Assembly: GCF_002090055.1 (NCBI RefSeq) | Contig: NZ_BBRH01000008.1 | Span: 1-64,000 of the forward strand | From: Demequina sp. NBRC 110051 | GTDB lineage: Bacteria > Actinomycetota > Actinomycetes > Actinomycetales > Demequinaceae | DNA: 64,000 nt | Direction of reading: 5' to 3' | In this document: in pieces, positions 55,323 through 64,000 of the stretch | Position numbering within the stretch: the stretch's first letter is position 1 | How the letters are laid out: each line of letters starts with the position of its first letter | Made by a program: the position numbers and the translations under genes | Notes under the pieces: generated by a model | What the model was told of the DNA's origin: nothing | The model's database searches: none | Seen by the model: the letters and a program-made list of their open reading frames with translations, nothing else

Positions 55323-56918
55323 GTGTTCGCCAACCTGTCCGACCGCTTGACCTCGACGTTCCGGAACCTCCGGGGCAAGGGCCGCCTCACCGAGGCGGAC
55401 ATCGACGGCACCATCCGCGAGATCCGTCGCGCCCTGTTGGACGCCGACGTCGCCGTGCCGGTGGTCCGCACGTTCACCGGCAACATCCGGGAGCGCGCGC
55501 TCGGCGCAGAGGTCTCGGGTGCGCTGAACCCGGGTCAGCAGGTCGTCAAGATCGTCAACGAGGAGCTCGTCGCGATCCTGGGCGGCGAGGCGCGCCGCCT
55601 CAACTTCGCGAAGTCCGGCCCCACGGTCATCATGCTCGCCGGTCTGCAGGGTGCGGGTAAGACCACCCTGGCCGGCAAGCTCGCGCACCACCTCAAGGAG
55701 AACGGCCAGACGCCGCTGCTGGTCGCCGCCGACCTCCAGCGCCCCAACGCCGTCAATCAGCTCCAGGTGGTCGGCGAGCGCGCGGGCGTGCCCGTGTTCG
55801 CGCCCGAGCCGGGCGTCACCCGCGAGGGCGAGCGCGTCAAGGGCAACCCCGTCAAGGTCGCGAAGAAGGGCCTCAAGGAGGCCGAGCAGCGCCAGCACTC
55901 CGTGGTCATCGTCGACACCGCGGGCCGCCTAGGCATCGACCAGGAGCTGATGAAGCAGGCCGCGGACATCCGCAAGGCCATCGAGCCCGACGAGGTCCTG
56001 TTCGTCATCGACGCGATGATCGGTCAGGACGCCGTCGCGACGGCGCAGGCCTTCGACCAGGGCGTCGACATCACCGGTGTGGTTCTCACCAAGCTCGACG
56101 GCGACACCCGCGGTGGTGCGGCGCTGTCGGTGCGCGAGGTCACCGGCAAGCCCATCCTGTTCGCGTCGACCGGCGAGAAGCTCGACGAGTTCGAGGTCTT
56201 CCACCCGGACCGCATGGCGAGCCGCATCCTCGACATGGGCGACATCATGACGCTCATCGAGCAGGCCGAAAAGAAGTTTGACCAGGCCGAGGCCGAGCGC
56301 ATGGCGGCCAAGGTCACCAAGGGCGAAGACTTCACCTTCACCGACTTCCTCGCGCAGATGCAGCAGCTCAAGAACATGGGCTCGATGAAGAAGATGCTGG
56401 GCATGCTGCCCGGTATGGGCGCCATGCGCGACCAGATCGAGAACTTCGACGAGCGCGAGCTGGTCCGCACCGAGGCGATCGTCCAGTCGATGACGCCGCT
56501 CGAGCGCGACAATCCCAAGGTCCTCAACGGCTCGCGCCGCGCGCGCATCGCGAAGGGATCTGGCGTCACCGTCGCGGACGTGAACTCCTTGGTCAAGCGC
56601 TTCGAGCAGGCGCAGCAGATGATGCGTGCCATGGCCCGCGGCGGCGGTATGCCGCAGCTTCCCGGCCAGGGCGGCGGCCCCGGCGCGTGGGGCGGGATGC
56701 CCGGCGGCAAGAAGTCCAAGGGCAAGCAGGCGCCGCAGAAAAAGGTCAAGGGCAAGTCGGGCAACCCCGCCAAGCGTGCCCAGCAGGAGGCCGCGGCACG
56801 GAACAAGTCGGCCGCCCCGCAGGCACCCTCCGGCAGTGCCTTTGGCCTCAGCCAGCAGCCCGAGGACTTCGACCCGTCCAAGCTCGAGTCCGATCTCGGC
56901 AAGTACCTGGGGCGCTAA
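55323..56918 (+). CDS. ffh: signal recognition particle protein Ffh
   Basis: A 531-residue SRP54 GTPase. The N domain spans 1-90, G1 is GLQGAGKTT (about 107-115), then DTAGRLG and TKLDGDTRGGAAL, and the Met-rich M domain (about 330-435) includes MLGMLPGMG and the RNA-binding SRRARIAKGSG. The tail from about 455 is Gly/Lys/Ala-rich and longer than in E. coli, as in other actinobacteria. GTG at 55323 follows GAAGGGAC. It targets nascent membrane proteins to FtsY. Confidence 0.97.
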   Translation: MFANLSDRLTSTFRNLRGKGRLTEADIDGTIREIRRALLDADVAVPVVRTFTGNIRERALGAEVSGALNPGQQVVKIVNEELVAILGGEARRLNFAKSGPTVIMLAGLQGAGKTTLAGKLAHHLKENGQTPLLVAADLQRPNAVNQLQVVGERAGVPVFAPEPGVTREGERVKGNPVKVAKKGLKEAEQRQHSVVIVDTAGRLGIDQELMKQAADIRKAIEPDEVLFVIDAMIGQDAVATAQAFDQGVDITGVVLTKLDGDTRGGAALSVREVTGKPILFASTGEKLDEFEVFHPDRMASRILDMGDIMTLIEQAEKKFDQAEAERMAAKVTKGEDFTFTDFLAQMQQLKNMGSMKKMLGMLPGMGAMRDQIENFDERELVRTEAIVQSMTPLERDNPKVLNGSRRARIAKGSGVTVADVNSLVKRFEQAQQMMRAMARGGGMPQLPGQGGGPGAWGGMPGGKKSKGKQAPQKKVKGKSGNPAKRAQQEAAARNKSAAPQAPSGSAFGLSQQPEDFDPSKLESDLGKYLGR

Positions 56919-56923
56919 GCCGC

Positions 56924-58030
56924 ATGACGGGAGGGCCGATGCCGGGGCCGGGTGACGCCCTGCACCTCACCGGCCCGGTCCTCGTCGACGACGACACCGT
57001 CCGCGCAGAGGCGTGGGTGGTGGGCGGCCGGATCACGTATGAGCGGCCGATGCATTCCGGCACCCCCGTACGGATCGACGGCTGGGTCACCCCCGGCCTG
57101 GTCGACGTCCACTGTCATATTGGGCTGGATTCCGGCGGCGCGACCGACCGCGATCTCGCGGTCAAGCAGGCGACCGTGGACAGAGACGCCGGCACCTTGC
57201 TGATTCGCGACGCGGGCAGCCCCCTCGACACCTCCTTTGTGCACGAGCGCGACGACCTTCCGCGCCTGATCCGCTCCGCACGCTTCATCGCCCGGCCCAA
57301 GCGGTACCTGCGCGGCTACGCACGCGAGATCGAGGCGGCGGACCTGCCGACGGTCGCCGAAGAGGAGGCGCTGAAGGGCGACGGCTGGGTCAAGCTCATC
57401 GCCGACTGGATCGACCGTGACCACGGCGACCTCACGCCGCTGTGGTCGCCGTCGCAGCTCGCCGAGGCTCTGACGCGGGTCCACGCCGCCGGTGCGCGGG
57501 CGACGGCGCACACCTTTTCGACCGAGGCGATAGGTCCGCTTCTCGAGGCCGGCATCGACTGCCTCGAACACGGCACCGGCATGACCGCGGAGCACATCGC
57601 GACCGCCGCGAAGCGTGGGATTCCCGTGGTCCCCACGCTGCTCCAGGTGGACAACTTCGTGGGATTCGCCGATGCCGGGGAGGCGAAGTTTCCCGCCTAC
57701 GCCGCGCGCATGCGCCGCATGCACACCCGCCGCTACGAGCACGTACGCGACCTCTACGACGCTGGCGTGCCGCTCCTCGTCGGCACCGACGCGGGCGGCA
57801 CGCTCGGCCACGGCCTGCTGCCGCGCGAGGCGAGCGAGATGGCCAAGGCCATTCCTGCACGGGCCGTTCTCGCCGCCGCCTCCTGGAAGGCCCGCGCCTT
57901 CCTCGGGGCCGACACCCTCACCGAGGGCGCGAGTGCCGACCTGGTGGTCTACGACCGCGACCCGCGCGAGGACATCCGCGTCCTCGCCGAGCCCACCGCT
58001 GTGGTGCTGCGCGGCGCGCGCGTGGCCTGA
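56924..58030 (+). CDS. metal-dependent amidohydrolase
   Basis: A 368-residue amidohydrolase-superfamily enzyme with a full ligand set: HCH (His63, His65 in DVHCHIG), Lys157 (GWVKLIAD), His196 (ATAHTF), His216 (LEHGTG), and Asp289 (VGTDAGG). Its C-terminal ADLVVYDRDPREDIRVLAEP is typical of the imidazolonepropionase-like group. ATG 56924 lies six bases after ffh; ATG 56939 is an alternative, and the frame remains open upstream inside ffh. Substrate unknown. Confidence 0.86.
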   Translation: MTGGPMPGPGDALHLTGPVLVDDDTVRAEAWVVGGRITYERPMHSGTPVRIDGWVTPGLVDVHCHIGLDSGGATDRDLAVKQATVDRDAGTLLIRDAGSPLDTSFVHERDDLPRLIRSARFIARPKRYLRGYAREIEAADLPTVAEEEALKGDGWVKLIADWIDRDHGDLTPLWSPSQLAEALTRVHAAGARATAHTFSTEAIGPLLEAGIDCLEHGTGMTAEHIATAAKRGIPVVPTLLQVDNFVGFADAGEAKFPAYAARMRRMHTRRYEHVRDLYDAGVPLLVGTDAGGTLGHGLLPREASEMAKAIPARAVLAAASWKARAFLGADTLTEGASADLVVYDRDPREDIRVLAEPTAVVLRGARVA

Positions 58031-58093
58031 CTCTGAGCAAACTCTGAGGCCGCGGGCGGCCGGCTCCCAGCCTTCGTCGGTGGGATAGAGGGC

Positions 58094-58540
58094 ATGAAGC
58101 TCTCCTCGGGCATTATCGTCACCGGCCTCGCCGCCACCATGCTCACCACCGGCGCCGTTCTTGGCACAGGGTTCCTGGGCCCGGCCGATGCTTCGGTCGC
58201 CTCGGGCGCCGCCGTCGCCGCGGCAGCGGCCCCCTCCGACGCTGCCGCGTCCGCCGCGGTCGCGGCGACCTACGACGGCGAGGCGGTCCAGACGCGCTAC
58301 GGCGCGTTCCAGGCCTCCATCACGGTGGTCGACGGCGTGGTGACGGAGATCTCGTGGCTCCAGGAGGGCGAGAGCGACCCCCATTCGCAGCGCATCAACG
58401 AGGAGGCGGTGCCGGAACTGGTCGATGCGATCCTTGCGGCGCAAAGCGTCGACGTCGGCTACATCTCGGGCGCCAGTTACACGTCGCAGGGCGTCGAGGA
58501 AGCGGTGCAATCCGCGTTCGAGCAGGCCGGGCTCGCATGA
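58094..58540 (+). CDS. FMN-binding domain protein, probably covalently flavinylated
   Basis: A 148-residue exported protein: signal-like hydrophobic N-terminus (about 5-30), Ala-rich linker, and an FMN_bind domain (about 65-148). The C-terminal SGASYTS motif (125-131) is the ApbE target, with Thr130 the likely FMN carrier. ATGA overlap couples it to the ferric-reductase-like gene, and an apbE lies in the same cluster. Confidence 0.87.
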   Translation: MKLSSGIIVTGLAATMLTTGAVLGTGFLGPADASVASGAAVAAAAAPSDAAASAAVAATYDGEAVQTRYGAFQASITVVDGVVTEISWLQEGESDPHSQRINEEAVPELVDAILAAQSVDVGYISGASYTSQGVEEAVQSAFEQAGLA

Positions 58541-59910
58541 GTGCGCCGGCAATCACCAGGCCGGTGGCGCGGGCGAGTCGCGGGACCACCACGCGCTCGC
58601 GAACCCAAGACACGCTGGAAGCGGTCGCGTGGCTGGTGGGAACCGGGGCCGTCGCGTGCATGCTCGCCTCGGGCACGGTCGACCTGTCCACCGGGGCCGG
58701 CGCTCTCGTGGCCGGCGCACGCGTCACTGGGATGGTCGCCTCCACGACGATCCTGGTGCAGCTGGTCCTGATCGCCCGCGTGCCGCTCGTGGAGCGCGCC
58801 ATCGGCCACGATCGCGCCGCGGTCCTCCACGGCCGCCTGGGGCGACTGGGATTCCTGGTCATCCTCGCGCATGTGGCGCTCAGCATCGTGGGCTATGCCG
58901 CCAGCGCCAGCCAGGGCGTGGTGGCGCAGGCATGGGAGTTGATAGTCGGGTTCGGCGAACCCATGTTCATGGCGTGGGCGGGGCTTGCCGTCCTCGTCGC
59001 CGTCGTGGTGACCTCATACGCCGTGGTGCGCGCGCGCTGGCGGTACGAGAACTGGCACGCCGTGCACGTGTTCAGCTACCTGGCGATCGGCCTCACCATC
59101 CCGCATCAGCTCACCGACGGCGAGACATTCCTCAGCATGGGTTTCGCGTGGTGGTACTGGATGCTGCTGTGGTCGCTCGCGGTCGGCTCGCTGCTCGTGT
59201 TCCGCGTTCTGCGTCCGCTCGTGCGTGCCGTGCGGCACCGCACCCGCGTCGCCGCGGTGACGCCTCTGCCCGACGGCTCGGTCGACCTTGTGCTTCATGG
59301 CCGCGCCCTGTCACGGATGTGGGCGCGCTCGGGACAGTTCGTGCTGCTGCGATTCATCGCTCCCGGGATGTGGGGCCAGGCGCACCCGTATTCGCTGTCG
59401 CGTGCTCCGCTGCCAGAGTGGTGGCGGTTCACCATCAAGCCGCTCGGCGACGCGTCTCGAGCGGTCGCTCACGTGCCCGTGGGGACGCGTGTGATCGTCG
59501 AGGGTCCGCTGGGCATCTTCACCGCTGACCGCGCGACGGGAGAGCATCTGGTGCTGGCAGGAGCCGGAGTAGGCGTCACGCCCTTGATCGGGTTGCTCGA
59601 GGATGCTCCCGACGGTGGTCGCTGCACGGTGATCGTGCGCGGCTCGACCGAGCACGACATCCCGCACCTCGACGAGATCCGCCGCTTCGCCACCGCGAAG
59701 GGTGCCGCTCTCCACGTGCTGACCGGACCTCGCGGCGACGGCTGGCGTCCCCTCGCGGACCACCACGGCATCGGCCATCTGGTGCCCGACCTCGCCCGGA
59801 GCGACGTGTATGCCTGCGGTCCCGCCGGCTGGGTGGACGCCCTCGAAGCGGATGCCAGGGCCGCGGGCCTCACGGCACGGGCTTTTCACCGCGAGTTGTT
59901 CGCCTGGTAG
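58537..59910 (+). CDS. ferric-reductase-like transmembrane flavoprotein (copy 1)
   Basis: A 457-residue protein with six membrane helices (about 25-215) of the ferric reductase type, with paired His candidates for heme (VLHGRLGRLGFLVILAHVALS and NWHAVHVFSYLAIGLTIPH), and a cytoplasmic FAD/NAD(P)-binding oxidoreductase domain (about 225-457): HPYSLSRAP for FAD, GAGVGVTPL and CGPAGWVDAL for the pyridine nucleotide. It probably passes electrons from NAD(P)H across the membrane to the flavinylated partner. Confidence 0.9.
   Translation: MSAPAITRPVARASRGTTTRSRTQDTLEAVAWLVGTGAVACMLASGTVDLSTGAGALVAGARVTGMVASTTILVQLVLIARVPLVERAIGHDRAAVLHGRLGRLGFLVILAHVALSIVGYAASASQGVVAQAWELIVGFGEPMFMAWAGLAVLVAVVVTSYAVVRARWRYENWHAVHVFSYLAIGLTIPHQLTDGETFLSMGFAWWYWMLLWSLAVGSLLVFRVLRPLVRAVRHRTRVAAVTPLPDGSVDLVLHGRALSRMWARSGQFVLLRFIAPGMWGQAHPYSLSRAPLPEWWRFTIKPLGDASRAVAHVPVGTRVIVEGPLGIFTADRATGEHLVLAGAGVGVTPLIGLLEDAPDGGRCTVIVRGSTEHDIPHLDEIRRFATAKGAALHVLTGPRGDGWRPLADHHGIGHLVPDLARSDVYACGPAGWVDALEADARAAGLTARAFHRELFAW
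59763..59776 (+). repeat. CCACGGCATCGGCC word, copy 11
   Basis: Exact copy inside the first ferric-reductase-like gene, but in a third reading frame (His-Gly-Ile-Gly). Confidence 0.9.
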
Positions 59911-60013
59911 GTCGTGGGGACGGCGCGACGGTTCGCTGAGGATTGTCGAAGGGCCGTGGACCGTTCGGTGTCGCCCCGGGGATACTGGTCCCACGCCAAC
60001 CGAGGAGGACCCC

Positions 60014-61372
60014 ATGACGACGGTGACCACCGCCGCCCGCGCTCGCGTGACCGCGAGACGCGCCTGGTGGGCCGACGGCCTCGAGGCCGGCGTATGGCTG
60101 GCCAGCGTGGCAGGCGTCGCCCTCATGATCGCCTCGGGCGGGCTCGCCTATGTCGAGACGACCGCGGACTGGCTCTACGCGTTCGGCCGCGTGCTGGGGA
60201 TCGTCGCCGCCGTGCTGATGATGGCGCAGGTGCTCCTCGCCTCGCGCGCGCCCTTCGTCGAGCGGTCCATGGGCCACGACCGCGCCATCGCCACGCATAC
60301 CCGGCTGGGCAAGATCGCCATCGTCCTCATGCTGGTGCACCTGATCCTCATGACGACCGTGACGGCCTCCTATGACGGACGCTCGGCGATCGACCAGGTG
60401 TTGACGTGGCCCGAGTACGGCTGGTGGATGCTGCTCGCGCTCCTCGCGGGCACCGCCTTCCTCGTCGTGTTGCTCACGTCGCTCACGGCCGTGAGGCTCC
60501 GGTGGCCATACGAGCGCTGGCACGCCGTCCACATGCTGGTCTACGTGGGTGTCGCGTTCGCCGTGCCCCATCAGTTCCTCGAGGGCTCGACGTTCCGCTC
60601 GGGTGGGCTCGCGTGGTGGTTCTGGGCGGTGCTGTGGACCGTGTCGATCGGCTCTTTTGTGGTGTGGCGGCTCGCGCGGCCCCTGGTGCTGATGGCGCGT
60701 CACGGACTCACCGTGGAATCCGTGACGCCCTTGCCCGACGGCTCCGCGACCGTCACGATGACCGGGCGCGACCTCGACCGGCTGGGTGCACGGCCGGGCC
60801 AGTTCTTCCTGTGGCGGTTCCTGGGTGATGGCCTCGCCACCCAGCAACACCCGTATTCGCTGTCCGCCGCGCCGGGGGAGTACCTGCGCATCACCGCCAA
60901 GCCCTCGGGCGACGGCTCACGCGCGCTCGCGGGCCTCACTGCGGGCACGCGGGTCATGGTCGAGGGGCCCTTGGGGGTGTTCCACCACGGCACGCGCACC
61001 GGATCCTCCCTGGTGCTCGTGGCCGCGGGGATTGGCATCACGCCGATTCGCGCCATGCTTGAGCAGTGCGATGCCGGCGAGAACGTCACGGTGGTGGTGC
61101 GTGCACGCTCGCGCGAGGAGGCGCCCCTGCTGGACGAGGTCGAGGCCCTCGCGGCCGAGCGCGGCGCGCGCCTCATCGTCGCTTTTGGACCGCGCGGCGA
61201 GACGTGGGGCAGTGCGGACACGCCGCTCGCGGTGCGCGACCTCGTCAACGAACCCGCCACCACGGACCTGTACGTGTGCGGCCCGCGCGCCTGGGCGCTC
61301 CAGGTGGCGGCCGATGCCCACGCGAGCGGCCTGCCCCCGCACGCGATTCATCGCGAAGAGTTTGGATGGTGA
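60014..61372 (+). CDS. ferric-reductase-like transmembrane flavoprotein (copy 2)
   Basis: A 452-residue paralogue of the preceding gene with the same layout: heme-binding His in THTRLGKIAIVLMLVHLIL and RWHAVHMLVYVGVAFAVPHQ, FAD motif HPYSLSAAPGEYLRI, GIGITPIRAML, and CGPRAWALQVA. GAGGAGGACCCC precedes ATG 60014. It is separated from copy 1 by 103 bases, so it may have its own promoter; the following FMN-binding gene starts four bases after its stop. Confidence 0.9.
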   Translation: MTTVTTAARARVTARRAWWADGLEAGVWLASVAGVALMIASGGLAYVETTADWLYAFGRVLGIVAAVLMMAQVLLASRAPFVERSMGHDRAIATHTRLGKIAIVLMLVHLILMTTVTASYDGRSAIDQVLTWPEYGWWMLLALLAGTAFLVVLLTSLTAVRLRWPYERWHAVHMLVYVGVAFAVPHQFLEGSTFRSGGLAWWFWAVLWTVSIGSFVVWRLARPLVLMARHGLTVESVTPLPDGSATVTMTGRDLDRLGARPGQFFLWRFLGDGLATQQHPYSLSAAPGEYLRITAKPSGDGSRALAGLTAGTRVMVEGPLGVFHHGTRTGSSLVLVAAGIGITPIRAMLEQCDAGENVTVVVRARSREEAPLLDEVEALAAERGARLIVAFGPRGETWGSADTPLAVRDLVNEPATTDLYVCGPRAWALQVAADAHASGLPPHAIHREEFGW

Positions 61373-61376
61373 CCGC

Positions 61377-61877
61377 ATGAGGACTCAGGCAGGCGTGATG
61401 GTGGTGGGCGCCTCGGCGGTCATGCTCACCGCCGGGGTGATCGCCGCCCCCGACGTGACGGGCGCGGTGGGCGCGGACGCCGACCCCACGGCGACGGGTG
61501 ACGCGACCGGCGGTGCCACCGACGGCTCGCAGACCCCCGACTCGAGCGCTACCGGCACGGACGGGGGTACGGACGGGGGCGCCGACGCCGGCGCTGGCGT
61601 CACGGGCACCTTCGACGGCCCCGTCGTCTCGAACCTGCGCGGCGACTACCAGGCGAGCCTGACGTTCGAGGACGGCGTGCTTGTTGACGTGACCTTCCCC
61701 GTCGCTGGCACCGACGCCCCCGAGTCGCGCTTTGTCAACGAGCAGTCGCTGCCCGTTCTCGAGGAAGAGATGCTCGCCGCCCAAGACTGGGACGTCGAGT
61801 ACATCTCGGGGGCGAGCTACACCTCCCCGGCGATGGTCGAGTCCGCCCAGGGCGCCTTCGAGGACGCGGGCCTGTGA
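61377..61877 (+). CDS. FMN-binding domain protein (copy 2)
   Basis: A 166-residue exported protein paralogous to the one at 58094: hydrophobic signal (about 5-25), an acidic Gly/Thr/Asp linker (about 30-78) longer than in copy 1, and an FMN_bind domain with SGASYTS (144-150, Thr149 the likely FMN site). GTGA overlap couples it to apbE. Confidence 0.87.
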   Translation: MRTQAGVMVVGASAVMLTAGVIAAPDVTGAVGADADPTATGDATGGATDGSQTPDSSATGTDGGTDGGADAGAGVTGTFDGPVVSNLRGDYQASLTFEDGVLVDVTFPVAGTDAPESRFVNEQSLPVLEEEMLAAQDWDVEYISGASYTSPAMVESAQGAFEDAGL

Positions 61878-62671
61878 CCGAGCGCCGGACGTTCGTGGCC
61901 ATGGCCATGGACGTGGATCTTGAGGTCGTGGGAGATGTCGAGGCCGATGCCGTGGATGCGCTGGCAGCGCACCTCGAGTCCGACCTCGCTTGGGTCGACA
62001 GCGTGTTTTCGACGTACCGCGAGGACAGCTGGATCAGCCGGATCAACAACGGCAAGGCGAGCCTCGGCGAGGCGCCGCCCGCGCTCGCGGAGGTCCTGGA
62101 CCTGTGCGAGAGCTTCCGCGACGAGACAGGTGGACTGTTCGACGCGCGCACGCCCGACGGCCGGATCGACCCCACCGGGATCGTGAAGACCTGGGCGCTC
62201 GAGCGCGTGCGCTGGCGCCTCGCACTCCTCGGCGCCGACGGCTGGCGCCTCGCGTGCTCGGGCGACGTGACGGTCGCGGGGCGGGCGCCTACGGAGGCCG
62301 GCTGGCGCATCGGCCTCGCGGACCCCCGGCACGCGCCCGGACCCGACGTCCCCGTCGTGGGAGTCGTCACGCTCGGCGCAGGCGGCCTGGCGGCCACCGG
62401 CCGCCACGCGCTCGCGACCTCGGGCCTCGCCCATCGCAGCGGCCACATCTGGGATCCCCGCACCGGCCAGGCGGCCGCACAGGTGGCCCAGGCGAGCGTC
62501 ATCGGTGACGACCTGGTGCGCTGTGACGCGTGGGCCACGGCGGTCGTGGTGGGCGGCAAGGCCGCGGCCAAGGCGGCCCAGCGCGAGGGGCTCGACGTCC
62601 AGGCCCTCACCATCGTCGATGGGACGGTGCGCGCCTCGCGTACGCCGGGCTGGCGATCCACAGGGTCCTAG
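61874..62671 (+). CDS. apbE: FAD:protein FMN transferase (ApbE)
   Basis: A 265-residue enzyme that attaches FMN to Thr in exported flavoproteins. AMAMDVDLEV at the start, DPTGIVKTWAL (about 99-109, normally DxGGxxKG), CSGDV (normally GGDV), and RCDAWATAVVV (Mg/flavin site, about 217-227) are recognisable though shortened relative to the usual 300-340 residues. No signal peptide is visible, so it would act in the cytoplasm or be very loosely related to exported forms. Targets are presumably the two adjacent FMN_bind proteins. Confidence 0.85.
   Translation: MTERRTFVAMAMDVDLEVVGDVEADAVDALAAHLESDLAWVDSVFSTYREDSWISRINNGKASLGEAPPALAEVLDLCESFRDETGGLFDARTPDGRIDPTGIVKTWALERVRWRLALLGADGWRLACSGDVTVAGRAPTEAGWRIGLADPRHAPGPDVPVVGVVTLGAGGLAATGRHALATSGLAHRSGHIWDPRTGQAAAQVAQASVIGDDLVRCDAWATAVVVGGKAAAKAAQREGLDVQALTIVDGTVRASRTPGWRSTGS
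61942..61955 (-). repeat. CCACGGCATCGGCC word, copy 12
   Basis: Exact copy inside apbE (Ala-Asp-Ala-Val). Confidence 0.9.
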
Positions 62672-62728
62672 GGGGGGTTCACCCCGGTGCGCTACTGTGA
62701 CGGGCACAGGTCCTGGCGAGAGGGAACG

Positions 62729-63364
62729 ATGGCACAGCGCATCCTTTCCGCCGCGGCTCTGGCGCTGGGGGGCGCGCTGGCGCTCGGTGGATGTAGCTCG
62801 ATGTCGAGCGACGTGGCACTGACGAGCACCGTGGTCGAGACGGCGTCCCCGCCGGCCGAGGACTCGGCGACGCCCGCGCCCGGTGCGGCGCGCATCGGCC
62901 TGGCCGACGACACTCAGTCGGACATCGCCCGCCTGATCAAGATGAACGCCGCCCTCAACGATGACGGCACCATGGGCTCGGGCTGCGCCCCGCAAGAGGA
63001 TGCCGGGGTGCCGGACGGCACGTGGTTCGTCTTCGTCTCCCACGTGACAGCCGAGGGCGCCGACGTCGACATCGCCTGCGTGTTCGGCGAGGGCTCCGAG
63101 CCGTGGGAGGTCGCCCGCGAGGAGGCCGACGCTGACTGGGCCAACCACGTCGTCACCAACGACGTGGTGAACCGGGTCGCGATCGAGACATCGCCCGATG
63201 TCGAGGCGTATCTGAGTGCCTTTGACTGGGTGCCGGTCGATGCCGCGACCGCGATGGCGCAGGGCGAGCCCCTGGGCGACGGCGAGTCCGCCGGGGTGTG
63301 GATCGTTGTGGAGGAGGGACGGATCGTGCAGGTCATCGAGCCCGAGGGCGCGCGCGCCACCTGA
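62729..63364 (+). CDS. lipoprotein, function unknown
   Basis: A 211-residue protein with a lipoprotein signal (LALGGALALGGC, Cys about residue 22), a Thr/Pro/Ala linker, and a mature domain with two Cys (about 85 and 112) and a negatively charged surface. ATG 62729 follows GAGAGGGAAC. No family recognised. It lies 57 bases after apbE and may be part of the electron-transfer locus or stand alone. Confidence 0.68.
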   Translation: MAQRILSAAALALGGALALGGCSSMSSDVALTSTVVETASPPAEDSATPAPGAARIGLADDTQSDIARLIKMNAALNDDGTMGSGCAPQEDAGVPDGTWFVFVSHVTAEGADVDIACVFGEGSEPWEVAREEADADWANHVVTNDVVNRVAIETSPDVEAYLSAFDWVPVDAATAMAQGEPLGDGESAGVWIVVEEGRIVQVIEPEGARAT

Positions 63365-63512
63365 CGCATTTCCCCCGCGCCGCCGGATCTGGCACAATAG
63401 TGCGTTGGCTGGCGCGGCCCTCTACCCGCCCGGCTATTCGTCTTGCTAGCGGACCCTTCCCGATTTCCCCGGGACCGGCGAGCCGGCTCACACCGAATAA
63501 AGGAGAACAGCC

Positions 63513-63989
63513 ATGGCTGTGAAGATTCGCCTCAAGCGCTTCGGCAAGAAGCGCGCCCCGTTCTACCGCGTCGTGGTGATGGACTCGCGCACCAAGCGTG
63601 ACGGCCGCGCCATCGAGGAGATCGGCAAGTACCACCCCACCGAGGAGCCCTCGGTCATCGAGATCGACTCGGAGCGCGCGCAGTACTGGCTCTCCGTGGG
63701 CGCCCAGCCCACCGAGCAGGTTGCCGCACTCCTGAAGCTCACCGGCGACTGGGGCAAGTTCAAGGGCGAGAAGGATGCCACCAGCACCGTCAAGGTTGCC
63801 GCTGGCAAGGCCTCGGCCGAGGACCAGATCAAGGCTCAGGCCGACGCCGCCGAGAAGCTGAAGGCCGACAAGGCCGCTGCCGCGGAGAAGGCCAAGAAGG
63901 AGGCCGAGGAGGCCGCCAAGGCCGAGGCCGCCGAGGCCGACGCCGAGGCTCCCGCCGCCGACGAGGCCGCTGAGTCCGAGGAGAACTAA
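63513..63989 (+). CDS. rpsP: 30S ribosomal protein S16 with Ala/Lys/Glu-rich tail
   Basis: Residues 1-85 are standard S16 ([49 protein letters not shown]). A 70-residue low-complexity tail rich in Ala, Lys and Glu follows, as in many actinobacterial S16 proteins; it is probably a helix or disordered. AAAGGAGAAC precedes ATG. CACAAT at about 63392-63397 could be a -10 box. Confidence 0.97.
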   Translation: MAVKIRLKRFGKKRAPFYRVVVMDSRTKRDGRAIEEIGKYHPTEEPSVIEIDSERAQYWLSVGAQPTEQVAALLKLTGDWGKFKGEKDATSTVKVAAGKASAEDQIKAQADAAEKLKADKAAAAEKAKKEAEEAAKAEAAEADAEAPAADEAAESEEN

Positions 63990-63991
63990 TC

Positions 63992-64000
63992 GTGGTCGTC
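63992..64000 (+). CDS. possible start of a following gene, cut by the window edge
   Basis: GTG at 63992 lies three bases after rpsP, with GAGGAGAAC just upstream. In actinobacteria a KH-domain RNA-binding protein often follows rpsP, but only three codons are visible, so this is inference from gene order. Confidence 0.3.

Noticed and set aside
59763-59776. Protein-level conservation as the cause of the 14-bp word
   Set aside because: Coding copies are read in three different frames and four copies are intergenic, so a conserved peptide cannot explain it.

Overview
The window is about 70% GC, densely coding, and lacks rRNA and tRNA genes that I could recognise. Gene content points to an actinomycete of the Micrococcales type: a DUF222/HNH endonuclease gene, DUF2510 and DUF4233 proteins, a SigK/RskA/DipZ-type locus, an ileS gene with an ultrashort translational T-box, folC-DUF4233-ndk order, and amtB-glnK-glnD followed by ffh and rpsP. 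I cannot fix the genus; this placement is inference from family content and gene order.

Layout. 1-6.0 kb: accessory genes (HNH nuclease, DUF2130 coiled-coil protein, alpha/beta hydrolase, YbaK-like deacylase) and a 14-bp tandem array. 6.0-6.7 kb: a 647-base stretch without a recognisable gene. 6.7-11 kb: a sigma-K/anti-sigma pair with a DipZ thiol-redox protein and a tiny Met-rich lipoprotein. 11-19 kb: patatin, acyltransferase, methyltransferase, an HTH regulator, an MFS exporter, and a second ECF sigma/putative anti-sigma pair. 19-23.3 kb: T-box-controlled ileS and a rhodanese.

23.3-40.1 kb is a catabolic island. A peptide-type ABC transporter with an amidohydrolase is read leftward. Urea carboxylase, an amidohydrolase-2 protein with an altered metal site, a cytidine-deaminase-like protein and a creatininase-family protein are read rightward. 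An MFS transporter, a GntR regulator and allophanate hydrolase are read leftward. Every transcription unit has a copy of the same GTATCC/GGATAC operator-like motif, mostly in pairs exactly 21 bp apart, so the island looks like one GntR regulon that imports a nitrogenous compound, releases urea, and converts it through allophanate to ammonia and CO2.

40.3-64 kb is mostly housekeeping: two tandem folC paralogues, DUF4233, apt, ndk, smc, ftsY, a nitrogen-control block (amtB, glnK, and a short glnD without ACT domains), ffh, and rpsP. Between ffh and rpsP lies a compact flavin-based electron-transfer locus: FMN-binding protein, ferric-reductase-like protein, a second ferric-reductase-like protein, a second FMN-binding protein, and ApbE.

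Across the whole window a 14-bp word, CCACGGCATCGGCC, occurs twelve times exactly, on both strands, in intergenic DNA and in three different reading-frame contexts inside genes. This is the strongest unexplained signal I found.
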